Shown: in pieces, positions 53,134 to 64,000 of the stretch
How the letters are laid out: each line of letters starts with the position of its first letter
Numbering within the stretch: the first letter of the stretch is position 1
Source: Pseudopithomyces maydicus
Lineage: Eukaryota > Ascomycota > Dothideomycetes > Pleosporales > Didymosphaeriaceae
Direction of reading: 5' to 3'
Length of the DNA stretch: 64,000 bases
Assembly (NCBI GenBank): GCA_026873275.1
Contig: JANTUC010000002.1
Coordinates: 2,108,001 to 2,172,000 of the forward strand
Translations under genes and position numbers: made by a program
The notes under the pieces: generated by a model
What the model was told of the DNA's origin: nothing
The model's database searches: none
What the model saw: the letters and a program-made list of their open reading frames with translations, nothing else

Positions 53134-54544
53134 ATGTCCTACCATCCCATGGTCCAATCACCCGCTTCAGCCTTTCCTGTCCCAGAGACCACCACTGGCC
53201 CGTCTGCTGAAGACCCTGCCGACTACTACCAACAACACCCCGACCACCAGCAGGAAACCTCGCCACACCAGCACCTGCTCAAGAAGAGACGGGCCTCCAA
53301 GGACAAGACTTCCATCATCAGGCGCTCCTCTTCCACCCCGCACATGCGCAACATGGCCCTGGGCACCACCAGCGAGCTATCGCCCACGGGGGACAAGCGA
53401 CGAAACAAGCTGGGCTACCATCGGACATCTGTCGCCTGTGGTAAGAAGAAACCGTCTCGGATGCCCCCTCTGCCACTGACCCGCCTCACACAGGACATTG
53501 CCGCAGGAGGAAGATTAGGTGTCTCGTTGACAACAACGAACCCACGGGACGTTGCGCCAACTGCATCCGTTTGAAGAAAGAGTGCAACTTCTACCCCGTC
53601 GACCAGGCCCCCGAACCCGCTCGCCCACAGCCCGCCGGCTTCAAGGAAGCCAACCCGGCCGCCCCACCATCATCATCCAACACGTCGTCCCCCAGACACC
53701 CCGTCCCCATGGTAGCCAAGGTAGACGAGTTTCGACCGCCTTTCGCCGGCTCCCTATCCACAGCTTCTCTGCCCAGGTACGAAGTTCCCAGCGAATCCGA
53801 CAGCGAACCTCACCACGTCACTCCATCAAACGGCTGTAAGTACCCAGATTCATGCTAACCAACGCTCGCACTAATTGCTGCAGTGCCCGTGCAACAACCC
53901 GCATTCGGCTTTCCGCATCCCATCGACACCCAGTGGCCTCCGAGCACTGGTTTCTTACCTTCTTCCGCCGTTTCCGAGAGCCCTTCCTCCTCCACCGGAT
54001 ACTGGCGTGCATCACCCACCACCGCAAACTCGGCATTTGGGAGCGAGTCCAATGTTTCTGGCGCCCGAACCCCCGCGACCATAAGTACGAGTTCCACCAT
54101 GTCATACGGAAGCCACCAGGATAACCAGAACTGGGCACCTCACAATTTCCAACCACCCAGCCGTTCCATGTCCTACGGGAACATCGAGGGTCTGCCGCAA
54201 CAATTCCAAAATGCCCACATGGGCATGCACCAGCCACACGAGTTCAGACGAACAGCTTCGTACCAATACCCGACCACCATCGATACAAGCTCGGCCGTTA
54301 TGCATTCAACCACACTCGGGCCACACACGTCAGCACCTCTTTCCGCGCCCATCGTATCCGGCAACCCTTACAGTTACCCCCTCCGTGGAATCCGTACAAT
54401 GGGGGTCAGAATCCAACACACGACGGCCTCCCGGGCCGGACCATGGCCGGACAATGGTATCCCGAGCAAGGCCAGCTGGGCCAAGTGCAAGAAGAAGGCG
54501 GGCCTCCGATGACGTACGGCCACCCCGGAATGCAGCACTTTTAA
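53134..54544 (+). CDS. Zn(II)2Cys6 transcription factor, conserved fungal type
   Basis: Exons 53134-53440, 53494-53835, 53884-54544; about 436 aa. The zinc cluster crosses intron 1: DKRRNKLGYHRTSVACG|HCRRRKIRC...GRCANCIRLKKEC, with Cys spacing 2-6-10-2-7. The RRNKLGYHRTSVACGHCRRR lead-in is a well-conserved fungal signature. Flanks are disordered (Ser/Pro/Gln/His) without the usual fungal_trans domain. The Ser-rich C-terminal half contains RTASYQYPT and ends PPMTYGHPGMQHF. One base is missing in C5 54377-54381; without it the frame ends early at WAKCKKKAGLR. Isolated by about 4-5 kb on either side, as is common for strongly controlled regulators. Target genes unknown. Confidence 0.9.
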
Positions 54545-56721
54545 CTCGCACCACTCGAGTTGGGCATCATCAGAAGACGTGTACGCGCCCTCTGATTGGT
54601 CCCCTGGACTGCCAATCCAAGTCAAACCCATCTGCTCGGCACCGATCGATATAATACATGCGCTTCGGCGAGGTTGTCTTCCCGCATGGCTGGCGCAGTG
54701 TTTTGCCAATATCGCTAATCATATCTTTACAAGCTACATATCTCCTGCACTCGTCTATTTCTTATTTTTTTCTTCATCTCCGGGGGCGTTTTCTGGTCTT
54801 AGGTACGGTCAGGGTGGACATTTCGAATCACTTTCACACATGTCTCATCGCATTGAGCAAGCATGCAACCAGCGTTAATTCTGGCGTTATCTTTGTTTAT
54901 TCGCTCATCCATGTTCTGTCCTCTCTTAGTATTCGACTCGGCGCAAGTTTGGAAAGAGCGAGCAAGTGCGCGAGCGATATCAAATCCAGATGGAAGCGAA
55001 GCGAATCGGAACTTTTGGATTTTTTATTCATTTTTTTCACTTTACCAAGGCCAAAAAAGTATTGGGGCGCGTGTGTGTATATTTTGGGGACGGACGGGCG
55101 GGCGGGCGGACGGGCAGGCACGTAAGGCGCGAAGAAAAAAAAGCCACGATCCGATCTCGTGGGCTGCATCGAAGCGGGAGACGATCGACGCACATGTGTA
55201 CATACGCACATACATACGCACATCTGTATGTGTGCCTGTGTACGCGTGGGGATCTTTATTCTCATTTGGTCACTTCCAAACTACTGGGCGCCCCTTCTGC
55301 GAGCATATGGCTTTTTTTTCGGTTTCAGGTTCGCAACTCGTGTCAGTCATGCGTCGAGTGTACTTTTCTTTCTTGCGTCGTGGGGTTTATTTCCATGTTG
55401 GCAAGATGTCACCATCATCACAGCTATCATACGCGGATCGGGACGGACGATACCTGGTCACTGCATGCGGAGTGAAGAGTAGAACGATGTGTAAGAGTAT
55501 CTATAGTGTTGGGTAGGCAGGCCGGCATGTAGGCAAGAGCTCACTTGTACGATAATACGACGTATGGTTTTGAATTCGACTGCTACCTTGTTCGTGTTTG
55601 GAGTGGTTCTTCTGCATGTGGCTGCTCTGGAGGCGGGTAGGTAGGTAGTCAGATAGGGCGTGCCACATGGCACAAGGAAACGGAAGCATCACATAGCACA
55701 CTGCATCTCGGGTGGGCTCGATGGCATTCCCACGACGTGGATAGTTTGGATACATGGTTCGATGCATCCTGTCGCTCTGTGTAGCCTGTAGGGTAGGTAC
55801 CGTACTTGGGTAGGGCCGGAGATGGCTCCGGCGCTCGGCCCCTGATTCGATAGCGCGCCCATCCTGTCATGTCCCATCCTGTCATGTCGCATCCTGTCTG
55901 GCTCTGTCCGGCATCTCCACCGCACCGGGCGCGCCGGTGACACACCCGCGCCGCCCAGTTTCGGCGGCGCTCGGGTCTCAGATGGTCGAGTGGGTGGAGG
56001 TGGAAGCTGGGAGGCTAGGCTAGGCTGGCTCGCATTGTCGGTAGCGAAGGGGGGACTTGACAGGTGCCAGTGCGAGGGTGGGCCATGTACCTGTACACCG
56101 CTACCTACCTCTGCTTGCACCTATGAGTATGCAGGTGCGGTCTGGCGGCGGCACATGGTACAAGCAGGTAGGTAGGTAGCAGGACACGGTGAATCTCGCT
56201 TGTGCAGTCAAGGAAGGATTTCCCCGCAGGACAAACTTTCGGATTCGCATGTGTTTAGCGACACGGGCAGACGGGGATCATGGTGGTCATGTCGCATGGT
56301 GGTTGTGTAGCGTTGGGAGATGAGATGGAAGCACGGTTTGAGGTTTGCGAAGAGACGGCGATGTTGCTGTTTTGGGCGTGGGGAGGGGGGTCTGGGGATG
56401 CAGGTGAGGAACAAGTGGGACATGTGCTAACCAAAGCATGCATCATGCCATCCTGCTATCCTGCTATCCTGCTGCAGAACAGACAGGTCGGCCGAAAGAG
56501 AGACAGTGCACAATGCCCATCCATGGATGCCATGTTCGAGTGCACCATGTACCTCGGCTTTACCAGCCCTCATCATCTTCGAACCTCCGCCTCTTCGAAA
56601 CGCCCAACTGGCCATGTTAATTTCCGCCCGCAAGCGAGCTGCGAACGGGGGTTCGCACTGCCCAATGCAGCAGGGGAAAGAATGTGGGCAACGCGATGGA
56701 CCGTGTAGCTACCATGTACAG

Positions 56722-56805
56722 TGAGTGCAGAGTGCAGAGTGCAGTACAGTCCAGTGCAGTCCAGTACAGTCCAGTACAGTACAGTCCAGTCCAGTTCAGT
56801 ACAAT
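56722..56805. repeat. CAGT-based minisatellite
   Basis: Three copies of a 7-bp unit AGTGCAG followed by about seven copies of a CAGTA/CAGTC decamer-like unit, about 80 bp in total. Confidence 0.8.
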
Positions 56806-57145
56806 GCCTATGCAAGTACGGCGTGGGAGCATCCAAGTACAGTGGATATGTTTGACTATTGGATCCCGGCGACCGTTTGACCGGGCTCGCGCTCGACGAC
56901 GTGGGCCGGCAGTTGCGTTGGCTGCACCGTCATCGCGCGATGCACCACTTGCAATGAAAAGGACATGTGTGGAGACGCCCGACGCAAAGCAACGCAGCTA
57001 GCGCATGGCAGCGCCGTGGAAATAACGACATTTTCAGCACAGATGCGTCCGAGGTGGTCAAGTTGGCGCGCGTAGTGTTCGCGCAATAGAGTTTGCGTGC
57101 ATACCTACAGGGAGAGTTTGAGGGGTCGCCGACGTGGACAAAGGT

Positions 57146-57184
57146 TGCGACTTGGATGCGACTTGGATGCGACTTGGATGCGAC
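57146..57184. repeat. 11-bp direct repeat
   Basis: Three and a half perfect copies of TGCGACTTGGA in tandem. Confidence 0.85.
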
Positions 57185-59498
57185 TGCTGCTATCAAGGTT
57201 CCGGTGTTGGGGTCAGCGATCCACCATGCGTACATACACCATGCGTCTTGTCTTGACCCGGCCCACATGCGACACGCAGACCAAGTCGTACTGTACCATG
57301 TACGGGCTAGCGCACGTTGTGTGTCGTTGTGGAGCCCCGATCTGCCAGCCAGGGGAGGGGGAGGGGGTGTTGCTCGAGTCGGCCCGCGGGTAGTACATCC
57401 TCTCTCCTGTGTACTGACCGTCGGTACTTACTACTTACTGTCCCATGTACGTAAAACCAGCAAGCTGCCAGGAAGGGGGTGGGCCTGCACTTGAGCATAG
57501 CACCGTCCACGTGCGCGCCGACTTGCTGAGGCGTGAAAGCTCGAACTCGAAATACGACTCTACGCAAGATTGCACTGTTCCATCCAATGCTCCATGTCAT
57601 GACCGTGGCGTACCCGCTCGTTCGGATCCGCTCTCTGGCCAAGCAAGTCATCCTTCGGCGCGGTTACGGTTGCAAGTCCTGCCACGCGACCGCCTCGGGC
57701 CCCACACCACCAAGTATGTAGCTACCATTGCGCGACTCTCCCATGTACGTGTGTGTGGATAGCAATCTTCCCCATGACCTAGCCAGCGCCAACATGGATG
57801 AACGTGGATGAACATGGATGGACATGGATTGTCATGTCACCATTGCAGCAAAAATTCCGATGCACGTACCAAACCATCATCATCAGATGACGCTAGAAGC
57901 GAAACTCTGTCCATCTCACCTATGTACATACACACTCACACAGAACACATGGCATCCTGTCCTCTTTACACCGCCTGCAAAGTCGGTGAGCAAGTCGTGG
58001 ACATAGATACTGTACATAGCTTCTGCTAGCCATCCCGGATTACCTCTTTCGCACTCTCAAACACAATGTCATGCATGTCGACGTTTCGGGAACCAGACAT
58101 GCTGCAAGGGGCCTTTGGCCTCATGGGTCCTCGGGTTCCGCCTTCACACTGCCGGCCGTCTTGCACTCCCCGGTTGCGTCTTCTCCAAACCGTCTGTCTT
58201 CCATCCTGCGGGACACGTGGCGTACCTACCACGACATGAGTCTACACACGAAGACGTATTGACGGCAGTGCGAGGCTGGACCACGTGTTCTTGGACGCAC
58301 TGAAGAGACGCGCTAACGTCTGTTCCCTACAAAATCCCATGCAGCTGTCAGCTCATCTCCACCCCGACTACCTGGTCGAGCACAGAGGACATGCTTTCAC
58401 GCCCGCCAGGTGGGGGGCCAGCACGCAACCCAAACCGCGCACCGCCATACAGGACCACGGACGCGCTCATCACCATGCTGACTGGCCGAGTCTATGTACA
58501 TGCCCGTGGCGGTGTACACGGTGGCTTTCACTTGCTCCGGCCCGTTCCTTCCAGGCCAGGAGGAAAGCACGCCCCGTACCCGTATTCGGCTTGTCTCATT
58601 CCATCAGTGCCAAACAAGCCACTATCACTCCCAGCATCATGACACCCTGGTCTCGCCGCGGCCGGAGCGCGCTCCGGCCGCCGGCCTCAGGGACGATCCG
58701 TCGGGGACGGATGCCATATCACTATCAACAGCTTCTTCGGGCGGTGCCGTGGCATTTGTTTTTGCGGTGGCCCGGCATTCATCCGGCATCCATCCGGCAT
58801 CCATCTGAGTGAACAAGGTGCCGATAAGCCTTTCACATCCATGTACGTCCGTCATGTACCGAGCCGTACGTAGCACCCGATCGCCTCACTCGTAACCTTG
58901 GCTCCACAACCCCACCAAAGAAGAACTATAAACACACCACACGCGCGTTGTAGCAGTCATCATGCCCGTTCACAAGGCTGCCCCGCGACTGACTGGTTCA
59001 TTGGTTTTCTGGCGACTTGACCACCTACGTACGACTGAGTAAGGGGCCCTACTGTACACAGCATGCGCCTTCCAATGCTACAACACCATTTTAGGTGGCT
59101 GGGGATGTGGGGGTAAGGACCAAAGTGCGAGGGAGACTGGTACGTTGTCTTTCTGTGTGTTACATTGCATGAGCCCTAGATAGCGGTCACATGGCGGGTA
59201 GAGGTGTGGTGATTTCCAGTGTTACTTGTCCCTATTGATGCTTGCCTGGAGATTTTTCTCTCGATCGTATTGAACCAAGACTTACATTGGTTGACTCGCC
59301 TGGTCGACAAAAGTCCGCCCCTCTGCAGTCAAGCCTCGTGAGCTTTTTATCGTTACATACAATGGTATTGACTATGCCAAATGACACGCAAGAAAACTGG
59401 TCGGTATTTAGCTGCCCTAAATCCCAGTTTTGCCTTGTGCGTCGCGGAGAAAGTAGGTAGAGTGAAGGTCAATACTGTTTGTATATAAACTAGAACGT

Positions 59499-60881
59499 CT
59501 ACCTTCCCTGTGCTCCAGAATACCGTTGACTCTCAAATCTCGACAGTGAACCCTTAGACCCTCTGCCCCTACCGCCACGTCCGAAGTGCCTTCCCCACTC
59601 GGTGCTTCTATCTAACGTGTCTCGTCCCAATTCGACACTCTCATTTCTATACCCTCCCTCCTCTATTTCTTCTCCCTCGTCCACAAGACCAAACCGTGAT
59701 GACGGAAACAATGTCTCCATAATATCATTGATACTCACCCCTGGCTCCGAATGTTGGCCCGCTTCAAGTCTCCGATCGTATCCGCGCGGCTCGTCGCCGT
59801 GACTCAATGTTGTGCTGCCTGAGGATCTTGTCGGGCCAAAGGGTCGCTGGTGTCTGATATACAAGGGGATATCATCGTGTGCAGGACTGGTTGAGCGAAG
59901 CGAGCGGAGTTGTGAAGTGGGTGCCGAGTCAGAGTGGCGGGTGGCGGTGGGGAGATGACCTTCAAGGTGTTGGAGGGCGAGACCCCGATTCCGAGCTATT
60001 TGGTCTTCATCGAAGTCGAAGGTGGCTCGATGGATGCTCGAGTGCAAACGAGGACCTGATAGAGTGGATCGTGGGGGCTGGTGCAGTGAAGATGGCGCTC
60101 GGGTGAGGTGGCGAAGTGTGTGGGGAGTGCGTGGTGGGATCGCGGTAGGACGGAGTATTGCTTGCATGTTATGCTCGAGTTCTGCTTGGTTTCTAGCGGA
60201 GGCTTTTTGAGCTGGCGGACTCGGTGCTTCAGAACTAACAGTACCCAATCTTTTGTGGCCCAGCCCTCGGGCTAACATTGAATCCACGGCTGTCTGTACA
60301 ACGTATGTCATCTCTCCATTCCCTTCTCTCTTTGGCCCTTTAACGATCCGTCTACCAAACCTTTCCAAATACGGTATTGCATCATGCAGCCAAGAATCTC
60401 TCTCCTTCACCATATTTTCATGTAACTTCTTCATTCGGCGATATGTGTCATATCCGAAATCATTCTCTTGTTCGTCCGGCCAATGTATTGGGATTTTGCC
60501 CTTCTGAAAGAGGCGTTCTCTGCTGAGTACCTGGATGAAACCATTCTTCTCCACAGATGCAACATTTTGGAACTGTCTTCGATGGGCAGCGAGAGATCTA
60601 GGATGGCGCACGTAATCACGATGAACTTCTGCGCATCTTGTACAACGCTGGAACATCTGTCTATACGGTCGTATTATTCTACTCTCTGTCATCTGGAGCT
60701 GGGGAACAATGGTGTGTATGATTATCTGGGGATTGGTGTCTGGCGTCCTGTCGACTTTGATGTACTCATCTGGGTGGCCGCAGAGATACATACGATGGAC
60801 TGTGTAGGGATATGTGAGACCCTGTATTGCTGTTGGAGTGACGCGCTTTGATTGAGAGGGTGTCATTGTTGTTGTATTCAT
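59499..60881 (-). CDS. hypothetical protein, 460 aa
   Basis: Single exon from ATG 60881 (MNTTTMTPSQ). The N-terminal 90 residues contain several Cys/His (YLCGHPDEYI, FQRCTRCAEVHRDYVRH) that could bind zinc, followed by a helical stretch (DTYRRMKKLHENMVKERDSW). The C-terminal half is disordered: Arg/Ser-rich, then an acidic patch (DEGEEIEEGG) and a Gly/Arg-rich end (GRGGRGRGSKG), a pattern seen in RNA-binding proteins. No named family recognised. Neighbours are a relic gene and a 5-kb gene-poor region. Confidence 0.6.
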   Translation of the reverse strand: MNTTTMTPSQSKRVTPTAIQGLTYPYTVHRMYLCGHPDEYIKVDRTPDTNPQIIIHTIVPQLQMTESRIIRPYRQMFQRCTRCAEVHRDYVRHPRSLAAHRRQFQNVASVEKNGFIQVLSRERLFQKGKIPIHWPDEQENDFGYDTYRRMKKLHENMVKERDSWLHDAIPYLERFGRRIVKGPKREGNGEMTYVVQTAVDSMLARGLGHKRLGTVSSEAPSPPAQKASARNQAELEHNMQAILRPTAIPPRTPHTLRHLTRAPSSLHQPPRSTLSGPRLHSSIHRATFDFDEDQIARNRGLALQHLEGHLPTATRHSDSAPTSQLRSLRSTSPAHDDIPLYIRHQRPFGPTRSSGSTTLSHGDEPRGYDRRLEAGQHSEPGVSINDIMETLFPSSRFGLVDEGEEIEEGGYRNESVELGRDTLDRSTEWGRHFGRGGRGRGSKGSLSRFESQRYSGAQGR

Positions 60882-61471
60882 AAAAGTATTGTTTATTTAT
60901 GTCTGAGCAGGTGTACAGGGAGAAACATTAATAGTGTTTGGAAACAGCTATAAACCATTTTCAGATCGCTGACTTCTTCAGATCACGACAATGAAGTGAG
61001 TTATACACACAATCGCAGCATCACTGACATTACTTGAAATTCGAATATTCACAATACTGTGCCCTGTGTGTATGATCTGCGTGGCTGCGCGAATGCCAAA
61101 CTCTAGATCCTTGAATCCATCGATGATGTGTGACTAAAAACCACCGTAAATATTACTAATAACTCTGCTCTTCAATTCATTCCATGCTGTTGATCTTCAC
61201 CTCCCTTCAATACACTAATGATCATCTCCCTACACACCACAAATCCCGCCACATCATCGGTACTTCCTATTCACATCCAGTGCAACAATCCGTACACGCT
61301 GAGTATGATCTTCCTGCGTCAACTGTTTAGATCCTAAAAGGGTACTATGTGGTGATGTGCTCATTGTGAGTACTGACCTGATCAGCTACTCTGCTGCTTC
61401 TTTTTCCATCATCCAAATCATGGGCACTGACAAGGTCAGTGAATTTGCAGATTGTTGACAATGCGATGTAC
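60882..61471. other. intergenic, AT-rich
   Basis: 590 nt upstream of the hypothetical gene. No gene or RNA recognised. Confidence 0.45.
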
Positions 61472-62290
61472 TTAGGTTTGAGGATTTGTCCCATTGCCGC
61501 CTATACCCAGCGCAACCAACCGATTTTTGCCGTCGACAACGTACACCCTACCATCCCCGAACACCGGTCTACCATAGCTCATCGCTCCCTCTATTCTAGG
61601 CAGCGCAATTTTGACAAGATTTCCGTTGACGGGTATGGCCTTATATGCAAATAACCCCTTCTCAACATCTGTAACCAAGACAATGCTGCTCCCAGGCTCG
61701 CCGTTACGACTCGCTACCGTGGGAATACCAACACCGCCCCCGTGAGGATCAGGTGCTAGAGATGTCCCTGCAATACTGAAGAGTGGGGCAGAGAATTCCA
61801 GTGTAGGAATTGTGGAGTTCCAGTAATGGACGGTCAAAGAGGTCTTATCAGGTTGATGTAGACGTAGCCGCCCTCGAATGGGCATGCACCAATGCCGCCA
61901 AAGACTTCACTTTGGAGATAGACCGTCTGCAAAACGATATTCTCGGTCGAAGCAGTGAAGACAATTTGCTTGCCAAACGCAAGTGTGTGTACTAGCGGCC
62001 TGGCGTAGTGTTGCGGTCTATTGTTACCTTTTATGTAAGTATTGGTGATCATCCCAAGGTGTGTTTTACTTTCCCGTCAGGCTTGAACGTCATGTTCCAG
62101 AGGTGCTGGAAGCGCGAGACAAGTGCGGGTTCGACATTGTGATTGCCCCCTACGTAACCGGACTGTGCCATGTCTGCATCGTGGGGAGAGTCCGATGGAG
62201 CGGAGATGACGAGAAACACGAGAAAACATGCATAACAAAGAGGAGTGACTTTCAGCACAGGGAGCGAGTGGGCTCCCCGCCACAGGAAGT
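61472..62290 (-). pseudogene. internally deleted relic of a secreted PQQ-repeat-like protein
   Basis: Fragments of one fungal extracellular beta-propeller family (proteins of roughly 550 aa by my recollection) are in order but incomplete. They are: a hydrophobic leader without its ATG (YACFLVFLVISAPSDS), QSGYVGGNHNVEPALVSRFQ and HLWNMTFKPDGK; then HYARPLVHTLAFGKQIVFTA with STENIV; then directly LQTVYLQSEVFGGIGACPFE; then GVGIPTVASRNGEPGSSIVL and GRPVFGDGRVYVVDGKNRLV. In family members STENIV is an N-terminal blade and LQT(I/V) a C-terminal one, so about 290 residues are missing, with the junction near 61932. Frame breaks near 61860 and 62080 and the absent start codon also argue for a dead gene, although one of the breaks could be an assembly error. 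Confidence 0.65.
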
Positions 62291-62594
62291 GCCTACTATG
62301 GAAGTTATAGACCGGTATATGCGTAAACAGTAGATAATCCACGGCATTCGTCGTCGGCTCGGCGTTGTACAATGTCCGCACAGAAACAGGGGACAAGCGC
62401 AGCTCAACAAGGCTTGATCGGCGCCGTTCAGAACTCTGCTCTTGTTTCTGTCCTGCTCCTTTCCATCTCGCATCTCGTCTCGGGACATGGGAGATGGCGG
62501 GTACGACGAGACCCAGGCAGTGCAATTTGGAAGCGAGCGACTGCGGATAGGAGGCCGTGCTGTGGATGCGATGAGCGAACGCTCCTTGATATAA

Positions 62595-62967
62595 TTAGCG
62601 GACGAATGTGCGTCCAAGTGTCGTCAGCCTCAGGCCTCCTCCGAAACGCATTAGCGTGATCGGGACGGGCGGCATCACAAGCTTTTTGGCACTCGGCATC
62701 GTACCAAATTCCCGTTTCAAGCACTCCTCTGCGCCCCGTAGCCAGCGCAAATCCATGCCGCTCTCACTGATCGCTTCGGTGACAGGCCCCAACGGTGCGA
62801 CGGTTCCCGGTCGGTAGCCGTTTGGCTGTGGCTTGCTTTGGCTCTAGCATCTTTGCCTCCAATACACGCCAATCACCGAACCGTGTCTCTGCAAGTGGGC
62901 ACTCCTTGTCTGCTATTCCTGGCAAATCAGGGATTAGTCCGACGACGCCTGGGCCAATATTCGTCAT
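62595..62967 (-). pseudogene. possible degenerate gene fragment
   Basis: Two overlapping minus-strand frames look protein-like (GPGVVGLIPDLPGIADKECP..., and PVTEAISESGMDLRWLRGAE... to SAKKLVMPPVPITLMRFG) and would join near 62770-62790 with one frame change. No family is recognised, no start codon or splice sites fit, and chance is not excluded. Confidence 0.25.
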
Positions 62968-63227
62968 GGACCCGTTTCGGACCCGTAGTGCATGCGAGGG
63001 TTACGAGAGGGCGTAGGCAACATGGGGAAAGTGAGCGTGTGCTCACCCTTCACAAACACGTCTACTCTCCTGTCTGACCCATCTTCCTCATCGAACCTCC
63101 ACTTTTGCCTTCCGTCCTGCTTTCCGTCGACTCCACGACCCGTCGCTTTTTTCTTTTGTCGCAGTTCACCTCCCTGTCCGCACAGTTGGTCGAGCGACAT
63201 AACTGGCACCCTCTTTGCGCATTCGAA

Positions 63228-64000
63228 ATGAGATTCACCACAAGACTGCACGTTTGTGTGGCGGCCGCATTTGTCACGATCCTATATTTTAGCTGGCGGG
63301 AACCGTCCAATATTAGTGAAAACTGGCAGCGAGCGTGGAAGAAAGGCTCCCGCCGCATAGTCGTTTTTGGTGACGATTGGTCTGATACAGGGGAATATCG
63401 AATGTTCCCACCGCCCAAAAGGTCGATCCGAGACAGAATCGCAGCCAAGGGAGACGTGTGGGTGGAATCACTATGCAAAGAAGTATGTGTAGAGCCTTGT
63501 TTAATTTGAGGGTTGGACTAACGGGTGACAGCTGACTTGCGACTTCGTGGACAATTTCGCACGTTCCATCCCCGACAACGTGGACATGGAGGCAGTCGGC
63601 TCCATGGTTGACTCCGGCGTCTTTGCGCACGTAACCAGTAACTACAGAAATGAAACGCTTGCTGTGTTCGACTTCAAGACGCAGGTGCAACAGTTTATAG
63701 AATTTGACAAGAAAAGATGGCGGTTTCCAGGACGGCATGCTAGCGACGAGCAGACCACTTACACAGTTTTATTTGGCCTTTGGGACCTCCTGCAGTACTC
63801 AAACTTGGACAAGGACGCTGCTGTACATGCCATCGACTGCAGTGTCAGAGAGTTGATCCACAACCTCAACCTCCTCGCCGATCATGTTGGCACTCCCAAG
63901 GTTGTGGTACCCAACCTAATGGATGTGACATTTCTCCCACGCTTCTCCGGCAGGAAAGAGGGCTCAGCCACCGATTTTGCGATGAAACAACACCAATCTG
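63228..64000 (+). CDS. SGNH/GDSL-type hydrolase, 5' part (runs off the window)
   Basis: Exons 63228-63482 and 63532 onward (49-nt intron); 241 codons present. A short N-terminal membrane anchor or signal (RLHVCVAAAFVTILYFSW) is followed by IVVFGDDWSDTGEYRM, block I of the fungal GDSL/SGNH fold. The usual nucleophile Ser of FGDS is Asp here (FGDDWSDTG), the form found in many fungal GDSL-like proteins in which the Ser of WSDTG is conserved. Downstream: DFVDNFARSIPDN, VTSNYRNETLAVFDFKTQ and LFGLWDLLQYSNL (the G-x-N-D-like position reads GLWD), then KVVVPNLMDVTFLPRF (block III-like). Likely secreted or membrane-bound esterase-type enzyme; the catalytic His block is outside the window. Confidence 0.75.

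Larger units (their letters stand above)
54545..59498. other. long gene-poor region with minisatellites
   Basis: 4.95 kb. No frame has recognisable content. Contains AAGTACC/GTACATG-rich stretches, GTAGGTAGGTAG near 55630-55650 and 56165-56180, CATCCTGTCATGTC repeats near 55860-55895, and the two minisatellites listed separately. Could include long 3' UTR or non-coding transcripts; nothing in the sequence proves it. Confidence 0.5.

Noticed and set aside
1..64000. CRISPR arrays, bacterial operons, insertion sequences
   Set aside because: Introns, tRNA structure and gene families are eukaryotic; no regularly spaced identical repeats or IS-type termini seen.

Overview
The window is nuclear DNA of a filamentous ascomycete (Pezizomycotina; a Dothideomycete would fit, but the class is inferred only from general gene style). 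Evidence: many short GT-AG introns of about 43-85 nt with CTAAC/CTGAC-like branch sites, Zn2Cys6 regulators, fungal forms of SEC31, COX12, IPI1, DPH1 and ARG8, and an intron-bearing tRNA-Tyr. Genes lie on both strands as independent units, with several divergent pairs that share a promoter.

Layout. 0-5.6 kb: the 3' end of a TauD-type dioxygenase, a Zn2Cys6 regulator with a low-complexity N-terminus (minus), and a six-exon GNAT acetyltransferase. 6-15 kb is dense and housekeeping: a small Lys-rich protein, SEC31 (COPII coat) divergent from a one-RRM protein, and a 99-aa putative mitochondrial protein divergent from COX12. 15-20.7 kb: a RasGEF carrying an N-terminal GTPase-like domain, and a disordered basic protein. 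20.7-28 kb is AT-richer and gene-poor, with an (AC)45 microsatellite, a small membrane-protein ORF and two unknown genes. 28-31.5 kb: two paralogous low-complexity proteins that share a C-terminal GDLTL(S/G)L motif. 32-36.6 kb: a DUF2470 membrane protein, acetylornithine aminotransferase and DPH1. 37 kb: tRNA-Tyr. 37.6-48.9 kb: a triple-repeat YYGG protein, an SDR, a DUF262 protein, IPI1, a roadblock/LC7 protein, a DUF1348 protein, a peroxiredoxin and an ICMT-like methyltransferase. 48.9-59.5 kb is almost empty apart from one Zn2Cys6 regulator in the middle. 59.5-64 kb: an unknown gene, an internally deleted relic of a secreted PQQ-repeat-like protein, and the start of an SGNH/GDSL-type hydrolase that runs off the window.

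The most important technical point: twelve places in otherwise intact, conserved genes need one (twice two) extra bases, and every one lies in a mononucleotide run of 3-6 bases, almost all G/C. All errors are in the deletion direction. This looks like systematic homopolymer under-calling in the assembly, not gene decay. Coordinates below are for the sequence as given, so several CDS spans contain an apparent frameshift.

No prokaryotic mobile element, CRISPR array or intact transposon was seen. The biologically most unusual items are the GDLTL paralog pair with stop codons embedded in perfect splice donors, the AGKLG-type repeat tail, the GTPase-like/RasGEF fusion, the 13-nt microexon, and the deletion relic near 62 kb.
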